Positions 5,491-5,552 of a stretch of 5,552 nucleotides of DNA are shown in pieces. Position numbers and translations under genes: made by a program. The notes beneath the pieces are model-generated. The model worked only from the letters and a program-made list of their open reading frames with translations. It was not told the DNA's origin and did not search any database. This DNA is from Acidimicrobiaceae bacterium (GTDB taxonomy: Bacteria > Actinomycetota > Acidimicrobiia > Acidimicrobiales > Ilumatobacteraceae), in contig PMCN01000115.1 in assembly GCA_003154135.1 (NCBI GenBank), forward strand, positions 2,515-8,066. Reading direction: 5' to 3'. Numbering within the stretch: the stretch's first letter is position 1; each line of letters begins with the position of its first letter.

Positions 5491-5552
5491 TCAGCCGAAC
5501 AGCTTCTTGGCGATCACCATGCGCTGGATCTGGTTGGTGCCTTCGTAGATCT
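5491..5552 (-). CDS. Acyl-CoA dehydrogenase, C-terminal 19 residues, cut by window edge
   Basis: The minus strand from the right edge reads IYEGTNQIQRMVIAKKLFG followed by TGA at 5493-5491. IYEGTNQIQR is the hallmark C-terminal helix of acyl-CoA dehydrogenases, where the Glu of YEGT is the catalytic base in many short- and medium-chain enzymes, and the protein normally ends within a dozen residues, as here. The enzyme is an FAD-dependent cytosolic dehydrogenase that introduces the alpha-beta double bond in acyl-CoA degradation. Chain-length or branched-chain specificity cannot be judged from this fragment. It is upstream of and 5 nt from the EamA transporter gene. Confidence 0.92.
   Translation of the reverse strand, partial: IYEGTNQIQRMVIAKKLFG

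Noticed and set aside
4292..5548. Plus-strand 418-codon open frame opposite the EamA transporter.
   Set aside because: It is His/Arg/Gln-rich with no recognisable motif, while the opposite strand gives a clear ten-helix transporter.
1..5552. Mobile element, CRISPR array, tRNA/rRNA or riboswitch.
   Set aside because: No transposase, integrase, direct-repeat array, cloverleaf or known riboswitch core was seen, and gene-free stretches are 105 bp or less.

Overview
The window is high-GC DNA with compact, largely codon-biased genes (C or G at most third positions), short or overlapping gene junctions and few intergenic bases. It looks like a chromosome segment of a high-GC actinomycete. Several starts with a TAnnnT hexamer 6-7 nt upstream and no Shine-Dalgarno point the same way. 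A member of Acidimicrobiia is my best guess, but this is inference from style and gene content, not from a marker gene. No rRNA, tRNA, CRISPR, insertion sequence or phage gene is visible.

Layout: (1) 1-1285, minus strand, is the N-terminal 428 codons of a large bacterial NAD-dependent glutamate dehydrogenase, cut by the window edge. (2) 1286-1390 is a 105-bp divergent intergenic region. (3) 1391-4533, plus strand, is a run of five genes: a DUF2237 protein, a crotonase-fold enoyl-CoA hydratase/isomerase-like protein, an isopenicillin N synthase-like 2-oxoglutarate/Fe(II) oxygenase, a hemolysin III/PAQR-type membrane protein and a small VOC (glyoxalase-fold) protein. The first three overlap by 4 nt each (ATGA, GTGA) and are probably translationally coupled. 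The last two follow after 14-nt gaps, each carrying TACCCT exactly 7 nt before the start codon, which suggests extra leaderless promoters inside the run. (4) A perfect 8-bp hairpin sits in the 7-bp convergent gap and over the stop of the next gene. (5) 4541-5485, minus strand, is a ten-helix EamA/DMT-family transporter. (6) 5491-5552, minus strand, is the C-terminal end of an acyl-CoA dehydrogenase whose stop lies 5 nt before the transporter start, so those two are probably one operon.

The genes are mostly metabolic housekeeping or accessory metabolism. I see no clear new multi-gene system. The points most worth checking are the shortened N-terminus of the glutamate dehydrogenase, the shared leaderless-promoter geometry, and two enzymes that keep their fold motifs but lack a residue usually tied to chemistry: the second catalytic Glu of the crotonase and the RxS arginine of the oxygenase.
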